The notes: generated by a model not told the origin, from the sequence alone. A stretch of 64,000 nt of DNA from Aquimonas sp. (GCA_022241605.1 JAKOMQ010000006.1:84662-148661); one strand, 5' to 3'; shown: positions 8,537-19,534, counted from the first letter of the stretch. Program-made: numbers and translations.

Positions 8537-9351
8537 TCGCTTTCGCCACCGTGACGTTCGGCGGTGGGCACGTGCAGGCCAGCTTTGAGCGCCAGGCTGG
8601 CCATGCGCTGGGCGTCTGCCAGGATGCCGTGCAGGATGCGCAGCTCGCGCTCATCCACCGCTGCCCGCAGGAACACCCGACGCAGACGCTGCATCACCAC
8701 CTCGGGCGCACGCCCCTTGTGGAAATCGATATCGTGCAGGGCCTGATCGAGGTGCACGAAAAAGCGCTCCAGCTGGCCCAGACTGGCCAGCGCATCGCCG
8801 CGCGCCAGCGTGGCGGCAAGTGCCGGAACCGCTGCCGGAACCGCCGCGCCCGCAGTCTGCAGGCCCTGCAAATGGGTCATGCGCAGCTCATAGCAGAGCA
8901 CCTGCACCGCCTGCGACAGATTCAGCGAGCTGTACTCCGGGTTGGCCGGAATCCGCACCGCCGCCTGGCAATGCTGCAGTTCTTCGTTGGTCAGGCAGGC
9001 GCGCTCGCAGCCGAACATCAGGGCGACCGGGCCGCTGCGGGCGCCCTCCAGCACCACCCCCGCGGCCTCGCGCGGCTCGTATTCGGGCAGCGGCACTCCG
9101 CGCCTGCGCGCGGTCGAGCCCAGCACCAGCCGGCAATCGGCGATGGCGTCCTCCAGCCGCTCGAACACCCGTGCGCGCTCGAGCACATCATCGGCGCCTG
9201 CTGCCAGGGCGTTGGCCTGGACGTCGGGATAGCGGTCGGGCTGGACCAGCCGCAGGTCGGACAGCCCCATGGTCTTCATGGCGCGCGCGGCGGAGCCGAT
9301 GTTGCCCGGGTGCTGGGGGCGCACCAGGACGATGGCGATGGTGTCGAGCAT
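8533..9351 (-). CDS. trmJ: tRNA (cytidine/uridine-32) 2'-O-methyltransferase TrmJ
   Basis: A 272-aa SPOUT-class methyltransferase that modifies position 32 in the anticodon loop using S-adenosylmethionine. The N-terminus (IVLVRPQHPGNIGSAARAMK), the mid-protein MFGCERACLTNEE and the SLNLSQAVQ segment are typical of the TrmH/TrmJ knot fold. A helical C-terminal extension after about residue 170 is the part that dimerises and binds tRNA in TrmJ. The ATG at 9351 follows AAGGA; a longer frame upstream lacks family similarity. It is divergent from suhB, an arrangement I recall as common in gammaproteobacteria. Confidence 0.95.
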   Translation of the reverse strand: MLDTIAIVLVRPQHPGNIGSAARAMKTMGLSDLRLVQPDRYPDVQANALAAGADDVLERARVFERLEDAIADCRLVLGSTARRRGVPLPEYEPREAAGVVLEGARSGPVALMFGCERACLTNEELQHCQAAVRIPANPEYSSLNLSQAVQVLCYELRMTHLQGLQTAGAAVPAAVPALAATLARGDALASLGQLERFFVHLDQALHDIDFHKGRAPEVVMQRLRRVFLRAAVDERELRILHGILADAQRMASLALKAGLHVPTAERHGGESD

Positions 9352-9503
9352 GGGGATCCTTGATTGCCGCCGGGCCGCTGCAACGGCGAGGCTGCGTGGT
9401 GATTCAGACGCAAGGCGGGACGCACCCGGACCTTTGCAGTACACTCCCGGCCCCTACTGGCCGGCCGAACAGGCCGCCCGTTCTTTTCACAGCGAGAGTT
9501 CGT

Positions 9504-10301
9504 ATGCAGAAGTCCGCGATCAACGTCGTGGTCAAGGCGGCACGTCGTGCCGGCGACCTGATCCTGCGCCATGTCGGCCGGATCGAATCCCTGAGCGTCT
9601 TCGAGAAATCGAAGCAGGATTATGCCAGCGAGGTGGATGCGCAGGCCGAGGCCGAGATCATCCGCGAACTCAAGCGCGCCTTCCCCGACCACGCCTTCCT
9701 GGCCGAGGAATCCGGCCAGACCGGCAAGTCCCGCTACACCTGGGTGATCGACCCGCTGGACGGCACCAGCAACTTCCTGCGCGGCATCCCGCACTTCTGC
9801 GTGTCGATCGCCTTGCTGGACGGCCAGGAGCCGGTGCTGGGCGTGGTCTACGACCCCCTGCGCAACGAGATCTACAGCGCCGCCAAAGGCTCGGGCGCGG
9901 TGCTCAACGACAAGCGCATCCGCGTCGCCCAGCGCAACGATCTTGGCGGGGCCATGCTGGTGACCGGCTTCGCCCCGCGCCAGCGCTCCAAGCTCGGCCC
10001 TCAGCTGGACGCCATCCGCGAGCTGATGAACGAGGCCGAGGACGTGCGCCGCACCGGCTCGGCCGCGCTCGACCTGGCCTACGTGGCGGCCGGCCGCGCC
10101 GACGCCTACTTCGAGGCCGGCGTGATGCCATGGGACATCGCCGCCGGCGTGCTGCTGGTGCGCGAAGCCGGCGGCCGCGTCTGCGACTACCGCGGCGGCA
10201 CCGACTACCTCAAGAACGGCCAGATCGTGGCCGGCAACCTCAAGGTGAGCGAGGCGGTGCAGAAGATAATCGTCAGCTCGGGGTATGCCGCGGCGTTCTG
10301 A
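9504..10301 (+). CDS. suhB: Inositol-1-monophosphatase SuhB
   Basis: A 265-aa Mg-dependent phosphatase; in E. coli the same protein also joins the rRNA antitermination complex. The metal site is complete: EESG (residues 68-71), DPLDGTSNF (83-91) and PWDIAAG near residue 213. Start ATG 9504 has a GCGAGAG site upstream and matches the family N-terminus (MQKSAINVVVKAAR). It is divergent from trmJ and is followed by a GGGATTCGG repeat and a strong bidirectional terminator. Confidence 0.95.
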   Translation: MQKSAINVVVKAARRAGDLILRHVGRIESLSVFEKSKQDYASEVDAQAEAEIIRELKRAFPDHAFLAEESGQTGKSRYTWVIDPLDGTSNFLRGIPHFCVSIALLDGQEPVLGVVYDPLRNEIYSAAKGSGAVLNDKRIRVAQRNDLGGAMLVTGFAPRQRSKLGPQLDAIRELMNEAEDVRRTGSAALDLAYVAAGRADAYFEAGVMPWDIAAGVLLVREAGGRVCDYRGGTDYLKNGQIVAGNLKVSEAVQKIIVSSGYAAAF

Positions 10302-10302
10302 G

Positions 10303-10507
10303 TCCGGGATTCGGGATTCGGGATTCGGGATTCGACAGAGCGGACTGAGGCAGATTTCATGCTGCGCTCCTGCCCCGGTGCAGCCACTCAGATGCGGTAT
10401 CCGGTTGCGGACAAGTCGGGCCTTCGATCGATCTCGCCAACTTGACTCTGGCGTTCCGATATCGAGTCCAACGAATCCCGAATCCCCGATTCCCAATCCC
10501 CAATCCC
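10303..10507. repeat. GGGATTCGG inverted-arm element A
   Basis: The left arm (10303-10334) is four tandem copies of GGGATTCG. The right arm (10472-10507) is the complementary CGAATCCC-type sequence. About 137 bp of unrelated sequence separates them, so the RNA could fold into a long stem with a large loop. It lies between the convergent suhB and secF. The same family recurs near 15334, 38061, 40065 and 42825. Confidence 0.85.
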
Positions 10508-10509
10508 AC

Positions 10510-10546
10510 AAACAAAAAGGGCGCCCAGCGGGCGCCCTTTTTGTTT
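10510..10546. terminator. Bidirectional intrinsic terminator between suhB and secF
   Basis: A perfect 17-bp inverted repeat with loop AGC has a GGGCGCCC core flanked by A5 on the left and T5 on the right, so both strands end in a U-tract. It serves suhB on the plus strand and the yajC-secD-secF operon on the minus strand. Confidence 0.95.
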
Positions 10547-10555
10547 GATCGACGC

Positions 10556-11530
10556 TCAGGGCCTGCGGTCGAGCTCAGGATCGTCCTGGGTCTTGGGCAT
10601 CAGGTCTTCCTTGTTGACACCCAGATTCAGCAGCAGCGGGGCGGCAAAGAAGACAGTGGACGCGGTGCCGACGACGATGCCGATGATCAGCGCGGCCGCG
10701 AAGCCCTGCAGGGTGGGACCACCCCAGACATACAGCGCGATGCAGGTCAGCAGCGTAGTCAGCGAGGTCATGATGGTGCGCGACAGCGTGGTGTTGATCG
10801 AGCGGTTGATGACCTGCTCCGGCGTCTCCTTGCGGGTGGCGCGGAACAGCTCGCGGACGCGGTCGAACACCACGATCTTGTCGTTCACCGAATAGCCGTC
10901 GACCGCAAGGATTGCCGCCAGCACGGTGAGATCGAAATCCATGCCAGTCAGCGCGAAGAAGCCGAGCGTCACGATCACGTCGTGCGCCTCGCCCACCACG
11001 GTGGCCACGGCGAACTTCCATTCAAAGCGGATCGCGATGTAGATCATGATGCCGGCCAGCACCACCAGCACCGCGATGATGCCGTTGTAGGCCAGCTCCT
11101 TGCCGACCTGCGGGCCGACAAACTCGCTGCGCTTGATGATCACGCGATCGCCGTCGGCGGCCAACGCCTGCAGCACACGGTTGGCGGTGGCGGCACTGCT
11201 GTCGTCGATGCTGCTGTCCGCGGCAGCGGTAGCGGCGTCGACCTCGACATCGCGCGGCGCCAGCCGCACCGAGAACTCGGTGGCCGAGAAGCGCTGCACA
11301 AGTGCCCCCTCGAAGCCGGCACGCTCCAGCAGCTCGTTGAGCTTGGACTGCTCCATCGGCTCCGTGTACTGGACCTCGACCAGGGTGCCGCCGGTGAAGT
11401 CCAGCGCGAAATTCAGCCCACGCGTGGCCAGAAGGAAGATCGAGGCGAGGATCAGGAAGATCGCCACACCGGTGGTGAACCGGCGGTAGCGCATGAAGTC
11501 GTAGTTGCGATTGGGGTTGAAGAATTCCAT
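10556..11530 (-). CDS. secF: Protein translocase subunit SecF
   Basis: A 324-aa inner-membrane partner of SecD that uses proton motive force to help proteins complete export through SecYEG. A first membrane helix near residues 15-35, a periplasmic domain, and a five-helix block after about residue 150 are evident, with the family motif DGYSVNDKIVVFDRVRE. The ATG at 11530 begins MEFFNPNRNYDFM, typical of SecF; the frame upstream of it overlaps the secD end. It is the last gene of tgt-yajC-secD-secF, 25 nt after secD. Confidence 0.96.
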   Translation of the reverse strand: MEFFNPNRNYDFMRYRRFTTGVAIFLILASIFLLATRGLNFALDFTGGTLVEVQYTEPMEQSKLNELLERAGFEGALVQRFSATEFSVRLAPRDVEVDAATAAADSSIDDSSAATANRVLQALAADGDRVIIKRSEFVGPQVGKELAYNGIIAVLVVLAGIMIYIAIRFEWKFAVATVVGEAHDVIVTLGFFALTGMDFDLTVLAAILAVDGYSVNDKIVVFDRVRELFRATRKETPEQVINRSINTTLSRTIMTSLTTLLTCIALYVWGGPTLQGFAAALIIGIVVGTASTVFFAAPLLLNLGVNKEDLMPKTQDDPELDRRP

Positions 11531-11555
11531 GGTTCCGGCTCCGTCCGTGGCGGTG

Positions 11556-13439
11556 TCAGACCGACACCGAGCGGACTTTCCGCCCGTGGCCGTAGGCAAG
11601 GGTGGCGACCGCACGGCTGACGGTGACCGAAGTGAACATCGAGGTCAGCACGCCGACGAACAGCACCATGGCAAACCCGCGCACCGGGCCGGAGCCGAAC
11701 GAGAACAGCGCAGTGGCCGCGATCAGCTTGGTGACGTTGGAGTCGAGGATCGGAGACCAGGCGCGCTCATAGCCGGAGACGATGGCGTTGATCGGCGTGT
11801 TGCCGGCGCGCAGCTCCTCGCGGATGCGTTCACAAATCAGCACGTTGCCGTCGACCGCCATGCCCAGGGTCAGCACCATGCCGGCGATGCCGGGCATGGT
11901 CAGGGTGATCCCCACGATCGAAAGCGCGGCCGCCAGCAGGATCAGGTTCATCAGCAGGGCGAACACCGAGATGAGTCCGAAGCCCTTGTAGTAGATGATC
12001 ATCAGCGCGCAGACGAGGGCGAAGCCGAGCATCACCGCGCGCGCGCCGGCCTCGATGTTTTCCTTGCCCAGCGAAGGGCCGACCACGCGCTCCTCGACGA
12101 TATCGACCGGCGCAGCCAGCGAGCCCGCGCGCAGCAGCAGGGCCAGCTGCGCGGCCTCTTCCATGCTGCCCAGGCCCGTGGTCTGGAACTGGTTGCTGAA
12201 CACGCCACGGATGGAAGCGAGCGAGATCACCTCCTCGGACACCCGCGCGCTGCGCACCTCTACGCCATCGACCATCCGCACTTCCGGCGTGCGCTCGATG
12301 AACACAACGCCCATGCCGCGGCCGACGTTCTCGCGGGTGAACTCCAGCATGCGGCGGCCGCCGGCTGCATTCAGGGTGACCGAGACCGAGGGCGTACCTG
12401 ACTGCTGGTCGAGCTGTGAGGCCGCGTGCACCAGCTGGTCCCCAGAGGTGATCACCTGCCGGCTGAGCAACACCGGCATGGGGCGGCCGTCCACTCCGCG
12501 GTCGCGCATGTTGTAAAGCCGCGCCTCGGCGGGAATGCGGCCGCTGTCGCGCGCCTCCACCGCATTGCCGTCGACCTGCGCCCGGTACTCCAGCGTGGCG
12601 GTGGAGCCGAGGATGCGCTTGGCCTGGGCGGTATCCTGCACGCCCGGCAGCTGGATCACGATGCGGCTGCCGCCCTGACGGGTGATGACCGGCTCGCTGA
12701 CGCCGAGCTCGTTGATGCGGTTGCGCAGGGTGCCGACGTTCTGCTCGATGGCATCAGAGACGATCTGCGCAAGTACGTCCTCGCGCAGGCTGACGCGCAG
12801 GACATTGGGCTCCGCGCCTTCCGTCAGCTGCACTTCCTGGATGTTCGAGCCGATCTGTTGCGCCGCCGCAGCGCGGTCGTCCGGGTTGCGCACCTGCACC
12901 ACGATGCCGGTGGGGGTGCGGTCGACGCGGGTGGCGACGATACGGGCATCGCGCAGCAGCAGGCGGATCTGGTCTGCGAAGCCTTCCTCGCGCTTGGCGA
13001 TGGCAGCCTGCTGGTCAACCTCCATCAGGAAGTGCACGCCGCCCTGCAGGTCCAGGCCCAGCACCATCGACTTTGCGCGGATGGCGGTCAGCCAGTCGGG
13101 CGTGGTGGGGGCAAGATTCAAGGCCACGGTGAACCCGTCGCCCAGTTCCGCGCGGATCAGGTCGGCGGCAACCAGCTGCGCCTCAGGGCTCGGCAGGCGC
13201 ACCAACAGGCTGCGGGTGTTGCCCGGGCCCATCTCCTGGCTGATGCCGACGGCCTCGATCGAGACTCGCTCAAGCACGTCGCGCACCCGCTCGGCCAATA
13301 CGGCATCCACGGTGTTCCCGCGGTTGGCGCTGATTTGCACCGCCGGATCGTTGGGGTGGAGGTTGGGCAGTGCGTACAGCACGCCGCAGATCAGCAGGAA
13401 CGCGACCAGCGCGTACTTCCAGCGGGGAAAATCAAGCAT
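11556..13439 (-). CDS. secD: Protein translocase subunit SecD
   Basis: A 627-aa membrane protein with an N-terminal helix, a large periplasmic region (about residues 35-450) and a C-terminal block of membrane helices containing GLDLQGGVHFLMEV and the conserved LTLGMAVDGNVLICERIREE. It works with SecF and YajC in export. The ATG at 13439 starts MLDFPRWKYALV, matching the family; a GTG seven codons upstream is possible. No clear ribosome site is present. A 311-bp gap holding a MITE-like element separates it from yajC, which is usually adjacent. Confidence 0.96.
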   Translation of the reverse strand: MLDFPRWKYALVAFLLICGVLYALPNLHPNDPAVQISANRGNTVDAVLAERVRDVLERVSIEAVGISQEMGPGNTRSLLVRLPSPEAQLVAADLIRAELGDGFTVALNLAPTTPDWLTAIRAKSMVLGLDLQGGVHFLMEVDQQAAIAKREEGFADQIRLLLRDARIVATRVDRTPTGIVVQVRNPDDRAAAAQQIGSNIQEVQLTEGAEPNVLRVSLREDVLAQIVSDAIEQNVGTLRNRINELGVSEPVITRQGGSRIVIQLPGVQDTAQAKRILGSTATLEYRAQVDGNAVEARDSGRIPAEARLYNMRDRGVDGRPMPVLLSRQVITSGDQLVHAASQLDQQSGTPSVSVTLNAAGGRRMLEFTRENVGRGMGVVFIERTPEVRMVDGVEVRSARVSEEVISLASIRGVFSNQFQTTGLGSMEEAAQLALLLRAGSLAAPVDIVEERVVGPSLGKENIEAGARAVMLGFALVCALMIIYYKGFGLISVFALLMNLILLAAALSIVGITLTMPGIAGMVLTLGMAVDGNVLICERIREELRAGNTPINAIVSGYERAWSPILDSNVTKLIAATALFSFGSGPVRGFAMVLFVGVLTSMFTSVTVSRAVATLAYGHGRKVRSVSV

Positions 13440-13750
13440 GGGCGAAAGACCCGGGTACACCGCGACTGCGGCGGAGTGAGTGAAGTGGGCGCGAAAATCC
13501 GGGCTTCAAGCCCTGCCCCGCGATGGAACCGGCGCCGCCCCGAACCGGGTGGCGCCGGCCCGGTGCGGCTCAGAGCATGTGAAACAACCCAGACGCCGTA
13601 GCGAGAGCGTCGCTGGGCGTTCGTGGCAAAGCGCGGTGCGTGAATTCACGGGAGTTTGGTGAACCAAATGACCGCAGAATTCGCTGAGCGCGCTGCCGCC
13701 ACGCGCGCCCAGAGGCGGCCGCAGAAGGCGGATGATTTTTTCACAGGCTC
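13440..13750. other. 311-bp yajC-secD spacer without a gene
   Basis: It contains the MITE-like element over most of its length. I see no credible open frame and no second strong promoter. Transcription from yajC presumably reads through it into secD. Confidence 0.7.
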
Positions 13751-13754
13751 TCAG
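13571..13754. repeat. MITE-like element, copy 2 (between yajC and secD)
   Basis: The ends form inverted repeats: AGAGCATGTGAAACAACC at the left, and AGAGCCTGTGAAAAAATC read inward from the right (15 of 18 identical). The right 67 bp (13688-13754) align without gaps to 8470-8536. The interior includes the short palindrome TTGGTGAACCAA. The yajC stop codon lies in its right end. No transposase; the size fits a non-autonomous miniature element, but the family is not identified. Confidence 0.7.
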
Positions 13755-14077
13755 GCCGCCTTGAGCGTGCCCTTGGGCAGGACCACGGTGATGGCCTGCT
13801 TCTGCACCTTGACGCGCACGCCGTCAGCCACTTCCACGGTGAGGAAGCTCTCGCCAACCTCGTCGATACGGCCGGCCACGCCGCCAGAAGTGATCACCTC
13901 GTCACCCTTGGAAAGGGCGGAGACCATCTCGCGATGCTCCTTGGCGCGCTTCATCTGGGGGCGGATCACCAGGAAGAAGAACACCAGGAAGAAGATGGCC
14001 AGCATGATCAACGGAGACCACGGCGAAGGCTGGGGGCCTGCTGCTTGAGCGAAGGCGGGGGAAATCAGGAAGTCCAT
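13751..14077 (-). CDS. yajC: Sec translocon accessory protein YajC
   Basis: A 108-aa single-span membrane protein associated with SecDF. A hydrophobic helix at about residues 19-41 (IMLAIFFLVFFFLVIRPQMK) is followed by the conserved cytoplasmic part with GDEVITSGGVAGRI. ATG 14077 is preceded by GGAG. It lies between tgt and secD, the usual order. The C-terminal codons and stop run into a MITE-like repeat. Confidence 0.95.
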   Translation of the reverse strand: MDFLISPAFAQAAGPQPSPWSPLIMLAIFFLVFFFLVIRPQMKRAKEHREMVSALSKGDEVITSGGVAGRIDEVGESFLTVEVADGVRVKVQKQAITVVLPKGTLKAA

Positions 14078-14196
14078 GGGGGCTCCGGTGGTGATGGGTG
14101 GAAGGGCGAGGGCGGCGACAGCCCTTACGCAAGGGGCGGGACGCCACAAAGCCGCAGAGTATGCCACGGCCCCGGGGACGGTCCGCTCCCAGCCCG

Positions 14197-15489
<1,293 letters not shown>

Positions 15490-16518
15490 TGCTTGAGCCT
15501 CCGGCTCAAGCAGCATCGCATCGCCATACGAGAAGAATCGATAGCGCTGCTCCACCGCGTGGCGGTAGGCCGCGAGGATGCGCTCGCGGCCGCAGAGGGC
15601 GGACACCAGCATCATCAAGGTCGACTGCGGCAGGTGGAAGTTGGTGATCAGGGCGTCCACCGCGCGGATGCGGTAGCCGGGGAAGATGAAGATCTGGGTG
15701 TCGCCGGCATAGGGCTGGATCTCCCCCTCGCGCATCGCGGTTTCCAGCGCGCGCACCACGGTGGTGCCGACCGCGATCACGCGACGGCCCGCGGCGCGGG
15801 TGCGGCGGATCTGTTCGACAAGTTCGGCGCCCACGTTGAGCCACTCGCTGTGCATGGTGTGCTCGTGCACGCTCTCCGCCCGCATCGGCTGGAAGGTGCC
15901 GGCACCGACGTGCAGGGTGATGTGCCCGAACTGCACGCCGCGCGCGCGCAGCTGGTCCAGCAGCGCGTCGTCGAAATGCAGGCCGGCGGTAGGCGCCGCC
16001 ACCGCACCGACATGCTTGGCGAATACGGTCTGGTAGCGCTCGGCGTCGTCGGCCCCCGGCTCGCGCTGGATATAGGGCGGCAGCGGCAGTCGACCGGCGC
16101 GCAGCAGCAGCTTTTCCAGCGCTTCGTCGCCAAGCAGGCGCAGCAGGTAGAACTCGCCTTCGCGGCCCAGCACCTCGAACTCGCCGCCGGCGTCGAGCAG
16201 GATCCGCGTGCCGGCGCGCGGTGACTTGCTGACTCCCAGCTGCGCCCGCGCCTCGTGGCTGCCGGTCAGGCGCTCGATCAGGATCTCCACCCGCCCGCCG
16301 CTGTCCTTGCGCCCGAACAGCCGCGCCGGGATCACGCGGGTGTCGTTGAACACCAGCAGATCGCCCGGCTCCAGCAGCGCCGGCAGGTCGCGCACATGGC
16401 GATCATGGTGCGCGCCTTCCGCATCCAGATGCAGCAGCCGGCTGGCAGAGCGCTCCGGCAGCGGGGCCTGGGCGATCAGCTCCTCGGGCAGGTGGTAGTC
16501 GAAGTCGGATTTCTTCAC

Positions 16519-16816
16519 GGACGGCGGATAGACAAACCTTGGGGGCGCGAAGTATGCGGGGCTGGCCTGAGGTTGTCGAAAGCCGCATTCCGGCAATGAC
16601 CGGACACCAAGCGGGCGCTTTCTGCTCGCCAGCCTGCGCGCTGCACGGGGGCTGTCGAGAGGTGCCGGAAACCTGTCGCTGCCCAGCGCCGCAACCGGCT
16701 TCAGCGGACCCGCATGTGCACTGGCTCACCCAACGGAACTGGGCCAGCTCACACATTCAAGGGGCATACCGCTTGCAGCGATCCATAGCCAATCTCTGGC
16801 AGCCGGGAGCCCTTCA
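16519..16816. other. 298-bp divergent spacer between queA and the propeller protein gene
   Basis: It should hold promoters for both directions. I see a ribosome site (GGGAG, 16805-16809) for the plus-strand gene, but no convincing -35/-10 pair, repeat or extra gene. Confidence 0.5.
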
Positions 16817-19339
16817 ATGAACACCACTTTGCTTCGCTTTGCTCTTGTATGCGCATCCATCGCAGGGCCGCATCACAGCTTGGCCGCGGCCGGAGAACAG
16901 CAGGTCGCGTCGCTTGGACCACCAACGCAGTTCATCGACCCTGATTTCGGCCTGTTCGAAGCCTATGGCCTGCGATCAGCAGGCCAGGGAGACCGGTTCG
17001 TGGTCGGTGCTCCTTTCGCTTTCCCTCGGGAGCGCGTGGACATCTTTACGAGGAGCGGCGAAAGCTGGTCGCTGGAAACCGCGCTCTTGTCCCCGGACGG
17101 CGAGGGCTTCGACGCCTTCGGGGATGCCGTTCTGCTGGCTGAAAACTACCTGTTCATTTCAGCAACAGAGCACCTCAGCGCCAGCGGATCCGTTTATGTT
17201 TTCGAACAGTCTGGCGGACAGTGGACCTTTCGACAGCGACTGCGTGCCAGTGATGCAGCAAGCAACGTGCGCTTCGGACGCTCGCTGGCGGGCGACGGAC
17301 AGACGCTGATCGTTGGTGCCGACGGTGCCAATCAATCCCGAGGTGCCGTGTATGTTTTCTCGCTGAACGCTGGCAGCTGGCAGCAATCTCAACGACTCTC
17401 GCTGGCCAACGGCGCCCAGAACGATCGATTCGGCTTTGCAGTGGCCTTCGATGGCGACCGGCTTATCGCGGGTGCCCCCGGACGCGACCAGCCGACTGCA
17501 GACCAGGGTGCCGCCTACATCTTTCGGCGGCAGTCAGGCGTCTGGGGCCTCGAGGCCTCCCTGCTGCGGCCCGATGCAAGCAGTTCTGACCAGCTTGGCC
17601 GTTCCGTCGCAATGAGTGGTTCGATCGCCGTGGCGGGTGCGCCGTTCGCTGAGTCGGACGGACCGTCCAATGCCGGGGTGATCATGACTTGGCAGCTGAC
17701 GGGTTCCGAGTGGATTGCGCTCGCCGAGCTGTCCAGCCCGGAGGCCAGCATCAACGCGCAGTTCGGTGACGCTGTCTCCTTGTTGGGCCCGAGGCTGCTG
17801 GTTGGCTTGCCCGGCGATGCAGTCGCCGGAGGCCTGTCGCGCGGAAGTGCGGAGCTCTTCCTTTTGGACGGCAACGGGTGGGAGCGACGCGAGCGCGTCA
17901 TCCTGCCGAACGGCGCGGCGGAGGACCTGTTTGGCTCAGCGGTCGTGCTTTCAGAAAACTTCGCCGGCGTCGGAGCCCCAGGAACCAACCTGCAGGGACA
18001 GGTGCTGGCTGGTGCCGCCTACGCCTACGTCAGCCGCGCCAGCCAGATCGACCTCGCAGGCACGCCTGCAAGCGCGCGTATCGGCCAGCCCTTCGCCGCA
18101 ACCGCGACGGTGGAGACCGTCGAGATCACAGCGACCGGCACTGTCCGCGTGCGCGACGAGCTCGGCACCGAATGCACTGTTGCTCTGCAGGCAGGCAGCG
18201 GCAGTTGCCAGCTGCTTGCAAGTGCGGTCGGACTACGGACGCTGCGTGCCCGCTACGACGGCGCCCCGGGCGTTTCCGAAAGTTTCGGCGAGCGCCAGAT
18301 TCAAGTGATACCCGACCTCAGCATCTCCCCCACCACCCTGCCCCGCGCCCAGATCGGCCGCAGCTATTCGGCGGGCTTCAGCAGCCCCGCCACCGGCGCT
18401 ACCGCGCCATTGACTTGGAGCCTCGCCTCCGGAGCGCTTCCGCCCGATGTGACGCTGGCCCCCGACGGCAGCCTGTCCGGCACACCGTCTGCGTTTGGCA
18501 GCTTCAACTTCAGCGTCACCGTCACCGACAGCAGCGGCGCGGAGCTGGGCGGCCCCTTCAGCGAAAGTCGGGCCTACACGCTGGAGGTGGACCCGCCGTT
18601 CACCACCCAGCTGACGCTGCTGGATCCGGTCAGCGTGGGCGATCGCGGCCAGTCGCGGACGTTTACCGCCCAGCTTGCGGTGGTGGAGGACGGCGCCAGC
18701 GCGCCCGGCGGCAACTTCGCGGTCAGCGCCAGCAATGGCGGCACCGTGCTGAGCTGCAGCGCACCGGTCATCGAGATCGGGCAGCAGAGCTGCAGCATCG
18801 CTTTCGGGTCCGACGCTACGGTCGGCGACTACGTGGTCTCGGCGGTGTTCGTCTCCAACAGCGCCGAAATGGGCGGCAGCAGCGCCGGCGGCAGCTATCG
18901 CGTTTTCAGCCCGGCCGATCCGACGGTAGCGGTGGAAGCGCTGGATCCGATCTACCTGCCTGAGCAGCCGCTGCGCCACCGGATCCGCGTCGAGAACCTC
19001 GGCCCCGACACGGCCTTCCAGGTCTCGCTGGGCAGCAGTCTGTCGCCCTCGATCGGCCCCCTGCAGTGGACCTGCAGCGGCGCGGCCTGCCCGACCGCTT
19101 CGGGCTCGGGCCTGCCGAACCTGGTGATCCCCGCCCTGCCCGCAGCCTCCGCGGTCGAGTTCAACATCGAGGGCGTGCTCGGCGAGAATGTTCCACTGCA
19201 AGTGGACTTCGCTGCCAGCGTGAGCCTGCTGCCGGCAGGCTTCAGCCGCGAGCTCGACGCTGGCAACAACGCCAGCAGCATTACCAGCCTCCCAGCCAGA
19301 CTGTTCGGCGATGGCTTCGAAGCACCATCGCCCCCCTGA
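16817..19339 (+). CDS. Secreted FG-GAP beta-propeller protein with Ig-like domains
   Basis: An 840-aa exported protein of unknown function. A signal peptide covers about residues 1-25. Seven FG-GAP-like repeats follow (to about residue 400), each with a phenylalanine-glycine start and an AG-AP type loop such as FGFAVAFDGDRLIAGAPG, consistent with a seven-bladed integrin-type propeller. Then come Ig-like domains (PLTWSLASGALPPDVTL is a putative-Ig 'He_PIG' signature) and a DUF11-like segment. It ends in LFGDGFEAPSPP; I recall a GDGFE-like tail on other secreted proteins of this order, but this is memory and unchecked. Start ATG has GGGAG seven bases upstream. No operon partner is evident. Confidence 0.8.
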   Translation: MNTTLLRFALVCASIAGPHHSLAAAGEQQVASLGPPTQFIDPDFGLFEAYGLRSAGQGDRFVVGAPFAFPRERVDIFTRSGESWSLETALLSPDGEGFDAFGDAVLLAENYLFISATEHLSASGSVYVFEQSGGQWTFRQRLRASDAASNVRFGRSLAGDGQTLIVGADGANQSRGAVYVFSLNAGSWQQSQRLSLANGAQNDRFGFAVAFDGDRLIAGAPGRDQPTADQGAAYIFRRQSGVWGLEASLLRPDASSSDQLGRSVAMSGSIAVAGAPFAESDGPSNAGVIMTWQLTGSEWIALAELSSPEASINAQFGDAVSLLGPRLLVGLPGDAVAGGLSRGSAELFLLDGNGWERRERVILPNGAAEDLFGSAVVLSENFAGVGAPGTNLQGQVLAGAAYAYVSRASQIDLAGTPASARIGQPFAATATVETVEITATGTVRVRDELGTECTVALQAGSGSCQLLASAVGLRTLRARYDGAPGVSESFGERQIQVIPDLSISPTTLPRAQIGRSYSAGFSSPATGATAPLTWSLASGALPPDVTLAPDGSLSGTPSAFGSFNFSVTVTDSSGAELGGPFSESRAYTLEVDPPFTTQLTLLDPVSVGDRGQSRTFTAQLAVVEDGASAPGGNFAVSASNGGTVLSCSAPVIEIGQQSCSIAFGSDATVGDYVVSAVFVSNSAEMGGSSAGGSYRVFSPADPTVAVEALDPIYLPEQPLRHRIRVENLGPDTAFQVSLGSSLSPSIGPLQWTCSGAACPTASGSGLPNLVIPALPAASAVEFNIEGVLGENVPLQVDFAASVSLLPAGFSRELDAGNNASSITSLPARLFGDGFEAPSPP

Positions 19340-19422
19340 GGGCGGTGCGCTGCGGGGGCCTCTGACGGGCCTTGCGCAAGTGCCTGATTCCGAAAGCCGG
19401 AACGCCACGCTCCGGCTCGCGA

Positions 19423-19452
19423 CTGACTTCGGCTTATGCCGGATGCTACTAT
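19423..19452 (+). promoter_or_regulatory. Candidate sigma-70 promoter for the class III aminotransferase
   Basis: CTGACT (19423-19428), an 18-bp spacer and TACTAT (19447-19452) lie 83 bp before the start codon at 19535. Four of six bases match in the -35 and five of six in the -10. Confidence 0.5.
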
Positions 19453-19534
19453 CCCGGGTCTAAGTTTTTGTTTTTGTTGGGCTGTGCGTGCAGATCCAAG
19501 CACGTCGCCCGCGTACCCGGGGAGATCCAAGCAG

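Noticed and set aside
10303..10507. CRISPR-like regular repeats
   Set aside because: The GGGATTCG units are contiguous without spacers and the second arm is inverted; no cas genes are nearby.
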